From assembly GCA_001556995.1 (NCBI GenBank), contig LSKF01000052.1:1-27213 (forward strand): a stretch of DNA of 27,213 nt, written 5' to 3'. Positions 17,551 through 26,129 of this stretch are shown here, in pieces. The position numbers and the translations under genes were made by a program. The notes beneath the pieces were generated by a model. That model was given only the letters and a program-made list of their open reading frames with translations. It did no database searches and had not been told where the DNA came from. This DNA comes from Erythrobacteraceae bacterium CCH12-C2 (GTDB lineage Bacteria; Pseudomonadota; Alphaproteobacteria; Sphingomonadales; Sphingomonadaceae). How positions within the stretch are numbered: position 1 is the stretch's first letter; every line of letters starts with the position of its first letter.

Positions 17551-18654
17551 ATGATCAGCAGCTGGAGAGCCGAGCATGTGCGCCGGATCGCGCCCGGTGA
17601 TGGGGCGGGGACGCCGATCCCGCCGGTAACCGCCCCGGACCGGTCCGGTCTCGATCCGGCAACGCATTATTGGGATATGTGGCCCTTGCAAGATGCATCC
17701 GGCCACCGCGCCAAGCTGGCCGGGCGCGAGATGTGGATGGCGCTCACCGCGCCCGACCGCGGCGATCCCGCGCTCCGCCATTTCGAGGCGAAGATCCACT
17801 GGATCGAGCGTCATACCCATGCCGTTGGCGGGTCATGGCACGATCATGGCCCGGTCTTGCCCGATTTCGCCGTGCCTTACGAACGTGAATGGGCAGGCTC
17901 AGCGCTGCTTGATGCGGACGTGGTGACGCTGTTCTTCACCGCCGCCGGAACCGCCAAACGGGCCGGGGGCTATCAGCAGCAATTGTGGCAGACCAGCGCA
18001 ACGCTGGGGCCGGATGGCTGGCCGGGAGAGTGGTGCTTTCCTACGCCCTGCTTCGATGGCTACGGCGCGGATTACATGCCTGCCGACGCCCATGACGGCG
18101 CACCCGGCACGATCAAGGCGTTCCGCGATCCGGCCTATTTCCGCGATCCTGCCGATGGCGGCGAATACCTCGCCTTCACTGCCTCGCTGGCGGCCTCAAC
18201 AAGCGCCTTCAACGGGGCCTTCGGGGTTGCCCGCAAGGTGGGGGCAGAGTGGGTCTTGGTCCCTCCTTGCCTCCATGCAGACGGGGTCAACAACGAGCTG
18301 GAGCGCGCGCACCTTGTGTTTCACGCGGGGCATTACTACGCCTTCTGGTCGACGCAGACCGCGACGTTCGCGCCCGAACTGCGCCATGCGCCGGGGGGGC
18401 TGTACGGGATGGTGGCGGAATCGATGGCAGGGCCGTGGCGCCCTTTGAACGGTACCGGGCTAGTGCTGGCGAACCCGGCGCATCTGCCGCAACAGACCTA
18501 TAGCTGGTATGTCGATGCCAGTCTGACCGTGTGCAGTTTCGTCGATGTGTTGCCCGATGGTGGCTTCGGCGGCGTGCCCGCGCCGCTGCTCCGGCTGGCG
18601 CTGGACGGTGACCGTTCGCGGGTGGTAGCGCTGACCCCTGAGAGCGCCGCCTGA
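17551..18654 (+). CDS. Glycoside hydrolase family 68 enzyme without signal peptide (probable cytoplasmic sucrase)
   Basis: The 367-residue product has the three GH68 catalytic motifs: YWDMWPL with nucleophile D42, FRDP with transition-state stabiliser D193, and ELERAH with acid/base E251 (compare the DEIERA motif of levansucrases). REWAGSAL at 112-119 matches the family's substrate-site motif. GH68 enzymes cleave sucrose and transfer fructose to water (sucrase) or to a fructan chain (levansucrase, inulosucrase). This one has no signal peptide and is shorter than typical secreted levansucrases of 430-470 residues. It is translationally coupled to a fructokinase, so hydrolysis of imported sucrose is the likely role. 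The ribosome site before ATG 17551 is weak. Whether any transfructosylation remains cannot be read from the sequence. Confidence 0.88.
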   Translation: MISSWRAEHVRRIAPGDGAGTPIPPVTAPDRSGLDPATHYWDMWPLQDASGHRAKLAGREMWMALTAPDRGDPALRHFEAKIHWIERHTHAVGGSWHDHGPVLPDFAVPYEREWAGSALLDADVVTLFFTAAGTAKRAGGYQQQLWQTSATLGPDGWPGEWCFPTPCFDGYGADYMPADAHDGAPGTIKAFRDPAYFRDPADGGEYLAFTASLAASTSAFNGAFGVARKVGAEWVLVPPCLHADGVNNELERAHLVFHAGHYYAFWSTQTATFAPELRHAPGGLYGMVAESMAGPWRPLNGTGLVLANPAHLPQQTYSWYVDASLTVCSFVDVLPDGGFGGVPAPLLRLALDGDRSRVVALTPESAA

Positions 18655-19517
18655 TGCTCGGAGGGATCGAGGCCGGGGGGACCAAGTTCGTCCTTGCGGT
18701 TGGATCATCGCCCGATGCCATCCGCGCGCGGCACACGATCCCTACGCGCGACCCCGCAACCACGCTGGTCGAGGCGGCAGAATGGTTCGCCGCGCAGGGT
18801 GGGATCGCAGCGCTGGGCATCGGCAGTTTCGGCCCGGTGGAGCTGGACCGTGCGTCGGAGCAGTGGGGCTTCATCACCAACACCCCCAAGCCGGGTTGGG
18901 CCAATTGCGATCTTGCCGGGTTCTTCGCCGCGCGGCGTGGGGTGCCGGTTGGCTTCGACACCGACGTCAATGCCGCCGCGCTGGCCGAATATGCGGCGGC
19001 GGGCGCGGTGGGCGGGGGCCTCGCGTACCTTACCATCGGCACCGGGATCGGCGGTGGGTTGGTGCTGGACGGCCGACCGGTCCACGGGATTGCACACCCG
19101 GAGATGGGTCATGTCTACCCCCGCCGTCACCCGCAGGATTTGGCGTTTGCAGGCATATGCCCCGTGCATGGCGACTGCCTCGAAGGGCTGGCCAGTGGGC
19201 CCGCGGTGATTGCTCGATGGGGCGTTTCGCTCTCCGATCTGCCCGGCGACCACCCCGGCCATGCCATCATCGCCGACTATATCGCGCAGGCCTGCCACAT
19301 GCTCTTCGCGAGCCTCGCGGTGGGCGAGATCGTGATTGGTGGCGGGGTGGCGAACACGCCGGGCCTCGTCGAGAAGGTGGCGGCACGGGCGCGCGCGCTC
19401 GACAATGGCTATCTCCCCGGCGGCCCCCGCCACCGCATCCTGCCGCCTCGGCTCGGCGGAGATGCCGGGATCACCGGGGCGCTGATGCTGGCTGAGGCTG
19501 CGCGCACGAAGGCTTGA
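18654..19517 (+). CDS. ROK-family fructokinase
   Basis: The 287-residue product shows the ROK pattern: phosphate loop GGIEAGGTKF (3-12), catalytic base D104 in FDTDVNAA, second ATP loop GTGIGGG (129-135), and a zinc site built from HPEMGH (148-153) and CPVHGDCLE (169-177) leading into GLASGPA. The HPEMGH...CPxHGxCLEGLASGPA form is the one found in fructokinases rather than glucokinases or NagC-type repressors, and there is no DNA-binding domain. The start overlaps the GH68 stop by one base (TGATG), implying translational coupling. It would phosphorylate the fructose released by GH68 to fructose 6-phosphate. A broader hexokinase activity cannot be excluded. Confidence 0.9.
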   Translation: MLGGIEAGGTKFVLAVGSSPDAIRARHTIPTRDPATTLVEAAEWFAAQGGIAALGIGSFGPVELDRASEQWGFITNTPKPGWANCDLAGFFAARRGVPVGFDTDVNAAALAEYAAAGAVGGGLAYLTIGTGIGGGLVLDGRPVHGIAHPEMGHVYPRRHPQDLAFAGICPVHGDCLEGLASGPAVIARWGVSLSDLPGDHPGHAIIADYIAQACHMLFASLAVGEIVIGGGVANTPGLVEKVAARARALDNGYLPGGPRHRILPPRLGGDAGITGALMLAEAARTKA

Positions 19518-19568
19518 GAATTCATCCCTCTCCCGCGATAACGGCGGTGAAAGAGGGGAGGGTAGCCC

Positions 19569-20477
19569 ATGTTCCGAGTATTCGCCGCGCTGCTTGCGCT
19601 GATCGGGTTCGCCGTGCCGCTGGCAGCTGAGGATACGGGTCGGCTGGTCGAACTTGAGAACGTCAGCGCAGCAGGCCTCCCCGAACAGCGTATCACCATC
19701 TGGCTGCCGCCCGGCTACGACAAGGGCAGCAAGCGCTATCCCGTGCTCTACATGCATGATGGGCACAACCTGTTCGATGTGAAGAACAGCAATTTCAACA
19801 AGATCTGGGCGGCCGACAAGGCGATGCTGGCGGCGGTTAAGAGCGGCAAGGTCGAGCCGCACATCATCGTCGGCATCTGGGCACCGGGCCCGGATCGCTA
19901 CCGCCAGTATCTGCCGCGCAGTGCCTATGACGCCGCGCCGCCTGCTCTCAAGGCTCAGATGGATGCAGCGGCGGGCGGCGAGATCATATCCGCACGCTAT
20001 CTCGACTGGATTGCAGGGCCGCTCAAGTTCTGGATCGACAACCGCTTCCGCACGCGCACGGGGCGCGATGATACCGCGATTGTTGGATCGAGCATGGGCG
20101 GGCTGATGAGCTGCTATGCCTTCGTCGAAAAGCCCGAGGTGTTTGGCAAGGCAGGCTGTGTCAGCTCGCACTGGCCGGCGGTCGATCCGCGCGTGGTCGA
20201 GGGCGAGAGCGACGCAGTGAAGGCGCTATGGGACGGCTGGTTTGCGGCAAGGCTCGGCAAGCCTGACGGACGGCGGGTGTGGATGGACCACGGTACCGCG
20301 ACGCTCGACCAGTATTACGCGCCTTACCAGCAGGTGGTCGATGCGCGCTTCGCTGCGGCAGGCTGGCAAAAGGGCCGCGACTGGGAAAGCAAAGCCTATG
20401 AAGGCGCCGAGCATGAGGAGAACGCCTGGGCCGCGCGGTTGCCCGAAATCTTCATCTGGCTGCTGGCGAAGGAGTGA
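19569..20477 (+). CDS. Exported alpha/beta-hydrolase, esterase-like (COG2819 / enterochelin-esterase-like)
   Basis: The 302-residue protein begins with a signal peptide, MFRVFAALLALIGFAVPLAA, with likely cleavage after residue 20. It continues with the esterase-D-like fold: ITIWLPPGYDKGSKRYPVLY (42-61), HDGHNLFD, and the nucleophile elbow GSSMGG (173-178, S175). A histidine in GAEHEENAW near 285 is a good candidate for the catalytic base. It should act in the periplasm on an ester, but the substrate is unknown; acetyl or feruloyl groups on carbohydrates would fit the sugar setting. It lies 51 bp after the fructokinase gene, with GAGGG upstream of its ATG, and may or may not share the transcript. 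Confidence 0.82.
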   Translation: MFRVFAALLALIGFAVPLAAEDTGRLVELENVSAAGLPEQRITIWLPPGYDKGSKRYPVLYMHDGHNLFDVKNSNFNKIWAADKAMLAAVKSGKVEPHIIVGIWAPGPDRYRQYLPRSAYDAAPPALKAQMDAAAGGEIISARYLDWIAGPLKFWIDNRFRTRTGRDDTAIVGSSMGGLMSCYAFVEKPEVFGKAGCVSSHWPAVDPRVVEGESDAVKALWDGWFAARLGKPDGRRVWMDHGTATLDQYYAPYQQVVDARFAAAGWQKGRDWESKAYEGAEHEENAWAARLPEIFIWLLAKE

Positions 20478-20495
20478 CGGTGTGCCATAAATCAT

Positions 20496-20577
20496 CGTCA
20501 CCCCAGCGAAAGCTGGGGCCTAGGCCGGCATAGGATAGCGTTTGCCGCTCTAGGTCCCAGCTTTCGCTGGGATGACG
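20496..20577. repeat. Pair of inverted 28-bp repeats, each a small hairpin
   Basis: Left arm 20496-20523 and right arm 20550-20577 are inverted copies matching at 26 of 28 bases. Each arm is itself a hairpin: CCCCAGC-GAAA-GCTGGGG in the left, CCCAGC-TTTC-GCTGGG in the right. The unit sits between the converging esterase and eda genes, ending five bases before the eda stop. It looks like a REP/BIME-type dispersed intergenic repeat and may also stop or protect both transcripts; there is no T-run. Confidence 0.85.
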
Positions 20578-20581
20578 AGCG

Positions 20582-21193
20582 TCAGGAGCGCAGCGCGAAT
20601 GCCTCTTTCGCCAGCGCCTCAACCACCGCCTTGTCCGGCGCGCCCTTGGGTGAGACCCAGCTGCCGCCGACGCACAGCACCGGATCAAACGCCAGCCATT
20701 CGGGCGCGTTCTCAAGGCTTATCCCGCCCGTGGGGCAAAACCGGCACTGACCGAAGGGCGCGGCGAGCGCCTTCAGCGCGGGCAGTCCGCCCGCCGCCAT
20801 GGCCGGGAAGAACTTGAAGCGGTCGAGGCCCAGATCCATCCCCCGCATGATGTCGCCCGCATTGGCGATGCCGGGGAGAAACGGCACGCCCGCCGCAATC
20901 GCCGCCTTGCCAAGATTTTCGGTGAGGCCGGGCGAGACGATAAATTCGCTCCCCGCCTCCAGCGCCGCGTCCAATTCGCGGGGATTGGTGACCGTGCCTG
21001 CCCCGACAATCGCGCCCTCGACCTGCTTCATCGCCCGGATCGCAGGAAGGGCAGCGGGCGTGCGCAAGGTGACTTCGAGCACGCGCAGGCCGCCTGCCAC
21101 CAGCGCCTCGGCCAGCGGCACTGCGTGGGCTTCGTCTTCGATCACGATTACCGGGATCACCGGCGCGGTGCGCATGATGGCGTCGATATTCAT
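20582..21193 (-). CDS. eda: 2-dehydro-3-deoxy-6-phosphogluconate (KDPG) aldolase
   Basis: The 203-residue product is a complete class I KDPG aldolase. It splits KDPG into pyruvate and glyceraldehyde 3-phosphate, the last step of the Entner-Doudoroff pathway. The Schiff-base lysine is K127 in RFKFFPA; the base E40 and phosphate-site R44 are in LEVTLRTP; GAGTVTNP (64-71) and the later CPTGGI phosphate loop are intact. It starts three bases after the edd stop, so it belongs to the zwf-edd-eda unit. Confidence 0.95.
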   Translation of the reverse strand: MNIDAIMRTAPVIPVIVIEDEAHAVPLAEALVAGGLRVLEVTLRTPAALPAIRAMKQVEGAIVGAGTVTNPRELDAALEAGSEFIVSPGLTENLGKAAIAAGVPFLPGIANAGDIMRGMDLGLDRFKFFPAMAAGGLPALKALAAPFGQCRFCPTGGISLENAPEWLAFDPVLCVGGSWVSPKGAPDKAVVEALAKEAFALRS

Positions 21194-21196
21194 CGC

Positions 21197-23008
21197 TTAC
21201 ATTCCCCCCGTGGCGAGCATCGCGCTGGCGCCCTGCTCGGCCCCATCGGCGAAGCGGCGCATCATGCCGAACAGCTCGCGGCCCGTTCCAACCTCTTCGC
21301 GTGGATCGGGGGCTGGGTCGCGGCTGGCAAGGTCGGCGGTGGTGTTGAGTTCGCAGGTCACCGCGCAGACCTTGACCATGTCGCCATCGCGCAGGCGTGC
21401 GAGCGGGCCGCCGCCGAGCGCTTCCGGGGTGCAGTGGATCGCGGCCGGCACCTTGCCGCTCGCGCCCGACATGCGGCCATCGGTCACCAGCGCGACCTTG
21501 AACCCGCGGTCTTGCAGCACGCCCAGCGCGGGGGTCAGCTTGTGGAGTTCCGGCATCCCGTTGGCGCGCGGGCCCTGGAAGCGGACGACAACCACTACGT
21601 CGCGGTCGAGCTCGCCCGCCTTGAAGGCGGCGTTGACGCTCGGCTGATCCTCGAACACGCGGCACGGCGCTTCGACCGTCCAGCGGCTTTGATCCACCGC
21701 CGAGGTCTTGAAGCAGGCGCGCCCGAGATTGCCTTCGAGCAGCCGCATCCCGCCATCGGGCTTGAACGGGTTGGTGACAGGGCGCAGCATGGTGTCGTCC
21801 ATGCTCGCGCCGACTTCGCGCCACACCAGTTGTTCGCCGTCGAGGCCGGGTTCCTTGGCATAGTCGGAGAAATGCCCGCGCCCGACGGTGAGGATGTCGC
21901 CGTGGGCCAGCCCCGCTTCGAGCAGCTCGCCAATCACATAGCCCATGCCGCCTGCCGCGTGGAACTGGTTCACATCGCCCGAGCCATTGGGATAGACCTG
22001 CGCGATCAGCGGGACCGCGCTGGAGAGGTCGGAAAGGTCGTTCCAGTCGAAGATCACGCCCGCCGCGCGGGCCATGGCGGGCAGGTGGATCGCGTGGTTG
22101 GTCGAACCGCCGGTGGCGAGCAGACCGACGGCCGCGTTGACGACCGCCTTCTCATCGACACACAGCCCCAACGGCCGGTAATCATCGCCCTTGCGCCCCA
22201 GCGCCGCGACGCGGTGTACCGCCTCGCGGTCGAGCGCCTGCCGCAGCTGCGTCCCCGGCTGGATGAAGGCGCTTCCGGGGATGTGCAGCCCCATCATCTC
22301 CATCATCATCTGATTGGAATTGGCCGTGCCGAAGAAGGTGCAGGTGCCGGGCGAATGGTAGCTCGCCATCTCGCTCGCCAGCAGCTCGGCGCGGGTGGCC
22401 TTGCCCTCGGCATAGAGCTGACGGACCCGCTGCTTTTCCTTGTTGGGGATGCCGCTCGGCATCGGACCGGAGGGCACGAAGATGGTCGGCAAGTGACCAA
22501 ACCGGAGCGCCCCCATCAAGAGGCCGGGAACGATCTTGTCGCAGATGCCCAGCATCAGCGCGCCATCATACATCCGGTGCGAGAGCGCGACGGCGGTGCT
22601 GAGCGCAATCACGTCGCGGCTGAAGAGCGAGAGCTCCATCCCCGTCTCGCCCTGCGTCACTCCGTCGCACATCGCCGGGGTGCCGCCTGCCACCTGCGCC
22701 GTGGCACCGATTTCGCGGGCGTAGATCTTCAGCCGATCAGGGTAGCGGCCATAGGGCTGATGCGCGCTCAGCATGTCATTATAGGCGGTGACAATGCCGA
22801 TATTCGCGCCCTTGCCCGCCAGCAGTGCCGCCTGATCCTCCAGCGCCCCGGCATAGGCATGCGCGAGGTTCGAGCACGACACCGAACTGCGCTCCCCCAT
22901 GTCATCGCCTTCGCGGCGGATCAGATCGAGATAGGCGGCGCGGCTTGCTTTCGAATTTTCGATAACGCGCTGCGTCACCCGGTGGAGGGTGTCGTTGAGG
23001 TTACTCAT
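21197..23008 (-). CDS. edd: 6-phosphogluconate dehydratase
   Basis: The 603-residue product belongs to the IlvD/Edd iron-sulfur dehydratase family and has the length and motifs of Edd. It converts 6-phosphogluconate to KDPG. Conserved cysteine motifs are visible: [10 protein letters not shown] (C114), GICDKIVPG (C156) and [17 protein letters not shown] (C223), the family's cluster ligand region. The early segment [20 protein letters not shown] is typical of Edd and separates it from dihydroxy-acid dehydratase. Its ATG overlaps the end of zwf by eight bases and eda follows after three bases, so expression is tightly coupled. Confidence 0.95.
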   Translation of the reverse strand: MSNLNDTLHRVTQRVIENSKASRAAYLDLIRREGDDMGERSSVSCSNLAHAYAGALEDQAALLAGKGANIGIVTAYNDMLSAHQPYGRYPDRLKIYAREIGATAQVAGGTPAMCDGVTQGETGMELSLFSRDVIALSTAVALSHRMYDGALMLGICDKIVPGLLMGALRFGHLPTIFVPSGPMPSGIPNKEKQRVRQLYAEGKATRAELLASEMASYHSPGTCTFFGTANSNQMMMEMMGLHIPGSAFIQPGTQLRQALDREAVHRVAALGRKGDDYRPLGLCVDEKAVVNAAVGLLATGGSTNHAIHLPAMARAAGVIFDWNDLSDLSSAVPLIAQVYPNGSGDVNQFHAAGGMGYVIGELLEAGLAHGDILTVGRGHFSDYAKEPGLDGEQLVWREVGASMDDTMLRPVTNPFKPDGGMRLLEGNLGRACFKTSAVDQSRWTVEAPCRVFEDQPSVNAAFKAGELDRDVVVVVRFQGPRANGMPELHKLTPALGVLQDRGFKVALVTDGRMSGASGKVPAAIHCTPEALGGGPLARLRDGDMVKVCAVTCELNTTADLASRDPAPDPREEVGTGRELFGMMRRFADGAEQGASAMLATGGM

Positions 23009-24440
23009 GCCACGTCACTCCATCGCGTTCTGCCAGCGCGATGGCCGCGCTCGGCCCCCAGCTGCCAGCGGTGTAGGTCTTGGGGGTAAGGCCCTCGGCG
23101 GCCCAGCCTGCGCGGATCGCGTCGACCCATTCCCACTGCGCTTCCACCTCGTCCCGGCGCACGAACAGGGTCTGGTCGCCCTCGACCAGATCGAGCAGCA
23201 GGCGTTCATAGGCAATCCGCCGCACCGCACCGCTGAAGGCATCGGGCATGGCGATGTTGAGCGGCACTTGCCGCAAGCGGATGCCCTCGCGGTCGAGCCC
23301 CGGCACCTTGGCCATCAGCGACAGCGTGATGTTCTCTTCGGGCTGGATGCCGATGACGAGGCGGTTGGGCTGCATCGTCGCGCCTTTGCCCGCGAAGATG
23401 GAGTGCGGCACGCAGCGGAACTGGATGATGATCTCGGTCACCCGCTTGGGCAGGCGCTTGCCGGTGCGCAGGTAGAAGGGCACGCCCTTCCAGCGCCAGT
23501 TATCGACATGGGCCTTGATCGCGACGAAGGTTTCGGTGTCCGAATCCTTGCGCAGCTCCTCGTCATACCCCGGCACCGCCGCGCCATTAATCGCGCCCGC
23601 GCGGTATTGCCCGGTGACCGTCTCGCCCGCCTCGACCGGGCGCAACGCGCGCAGCACCTTCACCTTCTCGTCGCGCACCGCGGTGGCGTCAAAATGGGCA
23701 GGCGGCTCCATCGCGACCAGCGCCAGCAATTGCAGCATGTGGTTCTGCACCATGTCACGGATCGCGCCGGCATCGTCGTAGAAGGCGACCCGTCCTTCAA
23801 GTCCCACGGTCTCTGCCACGGTGATCTGCACATGGTCGATGTGCGCGGCGTTCCACAACGGCTCGAACATCAGGTTGGCAAAGCGCAGCGCCAGCAGGTT
23901 CTGCACCGTCTCCTTGCCGAGATAGTGGTCGATGCGGAAAATGCGGTGCTCGGGGAATGCGCCAGCGACCGCGTCATTGATCTCACGGCTGGAGGCGAGA
24001 TCAGTGCCAAGCGGTTTTTCGAGGCACATGCGCACGTTCTCGCCCGTCAGTCCGGCCGATTGCAGCCCCTTGATCGTGGGGCCGAACAGGCTCGGCGCGG
24101 TGGAGAGGAAGATCGCGAGGCCATGCTTGGGCGTACCAACCTTCTTGGCGAGATCGTCATAGCCCTCGAGCGTGGTCGCATCGAGCGGCTGATAGGCGAG
24201 GCGGTTGAGGAACTCCGCCATCCGCCCGCGGCGGTCAGAAGGCAGGTATTTCTCGAGCGCAGCGCGCGCGAAATTGCGGTATTCGCTGTCGCTCATGGTG
24301 CTGCGCGCGGTGCCGATGATCTTGAGGTCGGGCGCGAGCAGCCCGTCGGCATCAAGCGCGAAGAGGCTCGGCAGCAGCATCCGCTGGGCAAGGTCGCCGG
24401 TGGCTCCGAACAGCAGCAGGCGGTCAGCGGTGAAGCTCAT
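23001..24440 (-). CDS. zwf: Glucose-6-phosphate 1-dehydrogenase
   Basis: The 479-residue product oxidises glucose 6-phosphate to 6-phosphogluconolactone with NAD(P)+. Visible motifs are the nucleotide loop GATGDLA (12-18), EKPLG (141-145), and the active-site RIDHYLGKE (169-177). AAGGAGC precedes the ATG by eight bases. It is the first gene of the zwf-edd-eda block. The upstream region holds a hairpin next to the ribosome site (GCGCGCC at 24461-24467 with GGCGCGC at 24475-24481), an 18-base palindrome at 24506-24523 and a 35-bp inverted repeat. No 6-phosphogluconolactonase or glucokinase gene is in the block, so those must be encoded elsewhere. Confidence 0.96.
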   Translation of the reverse strand: MSFTADRLLLFGATGDLAQRMLLPSLFALDADGLLAPDLKIIGTARSTMSDSEYRNFARAALEKYLPSDRRGRMAEFLNRLAYQPLDATTLEGYDDLAKKVGTPKHGLAIFLSTAPSLFGPTIKGLQSAGLTGENVRMCLEKPLGTDLASSREINDAVAGAFPEHRIFRIDHYLGKETVQNLLALRFANLMFEPLWNAAHIDHVQITVAETVGLEGRVAFYDDAGAIRDMVQNHMLQLLALVAMEPPAHFDATAVRDEKVKVLRALRPVEAGETVTGQYRAGAINGAAVPGYDEELRKDSDTETFVAIKAHVDNWRWKGVPFYLRTGKRLPKRVTEIIIQFRCVPHSIFAGKGATMQPNRLVIGIQPEENITLSLMAKVPGLDREGIRLRQVPLNIAMPDAFSGAVRRIAYERLLLDLVEGDQTLFVRRDEVEAQWEWVDAIRAGWAAEGLTPKTYTAGSWGPSAAIALAERDGVTWHE

Positions 24441-24505
24441 GGCGGATAGCTCCTTTTCTTGCGCGCCCTACCTAGGCGCGCGGGGTGCTAACTGCCAGCT
24501 TCGCG

Positions 24506-24523
24506 CATACTTATTCAAGTATG
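24506..24523. promoter_or_regulatory. 18-base palindrome upstream of zwf, candidate operator
   Basis: CATACTT and AAGTATG are perfect 7-base arms around ATTC. The site is AT-rich in an otherwise GC-rich gap, 66 bp upstream of the zwf start codon. It does not look like the LacI-type sites elsewhere in the window, which have a CG centre. The regulator is unknown. Confidence 0.5.
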
Positions 24524-24539
24524 TTGCGCTGCGCGCGAT

Positions 24540-24628
24540 GCAGACCACCCACCCCGCCTCCCCACTCGGCCACCATAGCATGATGGTATCATTGGTGGCC
24601 GGGTGGGGAGGCGGGGTGGGGGGTCTGC
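24540..24628. repeat. 35-bp inverted repeat between the sugar carrier and zwf genes
   Basis: Arms 24540-24574 and 24594-24628 match at 33 of 35 bases and enclose a 19-base centre containing ATGAT-GGT-ATCAT. The plus-strand right arm has four runs of three or more G (about 24600-24623), a G-quadruplex pattern. It could be a dispersed mobile repeat; on the leftward transcript it would form a very stable hairpin between the carrier and zwf coding regions. A related G-rich string ends the window. Confidence 0.85.
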
Positions 24629-24652
24629 AGTTCGCGTCAGCGAACCCGCAAA

Positions 24653-25960
24653 TCAAGCAGGCTTGCGCGCGAAAATCCCGAAGCCAGCGATGATCGCATA
24701 GCACGCTGCCGGGAGCACCAGCGCGAAGGCGAGGCTCGTCGCGTCGGCCAGCGCGCCGTACATCGGCGGAATGATCGCGCCGCCCGCGATGGCGACGTTG
24801 ATGATCCCCGATCCGTCCGCCGCACGCGGCCCCAGCTTCTCGCAGGCAAGGCTGAAGATGGTCGGGAACATGATCGCGTTCATCAACCCGACCGAAAGCA
24901 GCGAATAGGCGGCGAGCGTGCCGGAACTGTTGGCCGAAATGGCAATCAGGGTGATCGCTCCGGCCGCGACGGCGGTGAGAGTGAGGCCGGGGCTAACGAA
25001 GCGCAGGACAGCCGAGCCGATGAAGCGGCCGATTAGCGCCCCCAGCCAGTAGAGCGTCACCATCCACCCGATCACGTTTTCCGGCTGGCCGAGGATTTCG
25101 GCCTGCGCGAGGTAATTGATGATGAAGCTGCCGATCGCGACTTCCGCGCCAACATAGAGGAAGATACAGGCCGCGCCGTAGCCGAAGCGCGGGCGGCCGA
25201 GCAGCGCGAGACCGTCCGCAAGGCTGGTCTCCTCGTGCTTTTCACCCTTCAGCCGGTTGCGGAACATCCACACCGCGCCCGCCACCAGCGCGAGAGCGGC
25301 GGCCAGACCGAGATAGGTGCTGGTGATGATCGCGCTTTCGGTTTGGCGATATGTCTGCAGCGCCTCGCCAGAAAGCTGGTCGGCCGACACGCTGGCGATG
25401 GAGCCGAGGATGATCCCCGCACCCACCAGCGGAAACAGCGTCGTGCCCAGCGAATTGAAACCTTGCGCGAAGGTCAGGCGGCTGGACGTGGTGCGCTCCG
25501 GCCCAAGGAGGCTGATCAGCGGGTTCGCCACGATCTGCACCAGCACCACGCCGGTCGCGAGCACGAAATAGGCGAACAGGAACATCGGAAACAGCGCGGT
25601 CTGGCTCGCGGGAATGAACATCAGACAGCCCGCCATCATCGTGACAAGGCCGGCCACCGCACCGCGCATGTAGCCCAGCTTCTTGACCAGCCGCGCGCCC
25701 GGAATGCCGATCACCGCATAGGCGATGAAGAAGCAGAACTGCACCAGGCTCGCCTCGAAGAAGTTGAGCGTGAACAGCTCCTTGAGCTTGGGGATGATCA
25801 CATCATTGAGGCTGGTGATCCCGCCGAAGATGAAGAACAGCGCAAAGACGAAATAGTTGAGCCCCGGCGCATCCACCTGCGGCGCGTCGCTCGCTGCTCC
25901 GTGCTCGAAATCCCCCGCGGCCGCGCCGCTCGGTGCCCCCGCCCCTGGAACAATTGCCAT
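24653..25960 (-). CDS. FucP/GluP-type MFS sugar:H+ symporter (probable glucose carrier)
   Basis: The 435-residue product has about twelve membrane segments and the FucP-family pattern: YFVFALFFIFGGITSLNDVI near the start, the conserved LVQFCFFIAYAVIGIPGARL, GVVLVQIVANPLISLLGP, and RLTFAQGFNSLGTTLFPLVG. These carriers move L-fucose, glucose, galactose or related sugars with protons. The start at 25960 follows AGAGGGA; an upstream frame extension to 26032 overlaps the operator and is rejected. It is upstream of zwf-edd-eda on the same strand and divergent from a LacI gene, which favours glucose or another hexose entering the Entner-Doudoroff pathway. The exact sugar cannot be read from the sequence. 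Confidence 0.9.
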   Translation of the reverse strand: MAIVPGAGAPSGAAAGDFEHGAASDAPQVDAPGLNYFVFALFFIFGGITSLNDVIIPKLKELFTLNFFEASLVQFCFFIAYAVIGIPGARLVKKLGYMRGAVAGLVTMMAGCLMFIPASQTALFPMFLFAYFVLATGVVLVQIVANPLISLLGPERTTSSRLTFAQGFNSLGTTLFPLVGAGIILGSIASVSADQLSGEALQTYRQTESAIITSTYLGLAAALALVAGAVWMFRNRLKGEKHEETSLADGLALLGRPRFGYGAACIFLYVGAEVAIGSFIINYLAQAEILGQPENVIGWMVTLYWLGALIGRFIGSAVLRFVSPGLTLTAVAAGAITLIAISANSSGTLAAYSLLSVGLMNAIMFPTIFSLACEKLGPRAADGSGIINVAIAGGAIIPPMYGALADATSLAFALVLPAACYAIIAGFGIFARKPA

Positions 25961-26005
25961 CGCTGATCCCTCTCCCCGCGCGCGGTTGCTCCGCGCAGCT
26001 TTGCT

Positions 26006-26021
26006 TTGCGAACGTTCACAA
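26006..26021. promoter_or_regulatory. LacI-type operator in the carrier / lacI divergent gap
   Basis: TTGCGAACGTTCACAA is a palindrome except for one base pair, with a GAACGTTC core and central CG. On the minus strand a perfect TTGACA -35 box lies at 26034-26039, which puts the operator over the -10 region of the carrier gene, 46 bp before its start codon. It is 108 bp from the lacI-type start. Confidence 0.65.
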
Positions 26022-26129
26022 TTTGCCCGCACATGTCAACTTGCAAGAGCCGCGCCCACAATTCCAGTGCGAATAGCAATGCAAGCGAGCCTTGCGCGGG
26101 GATAAGCTTGCGCCCTAGAAGCTGTCCCT

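Noticed and set aside
21125..23089. A 654-codon open frame antisense to edd, and a 486-codon one antisense to zwf (22989-24449)
   Set aside because: Both are shadows of well-conserved enzymes; their products are Arg/His/Asp-rich with no recognisable domain.
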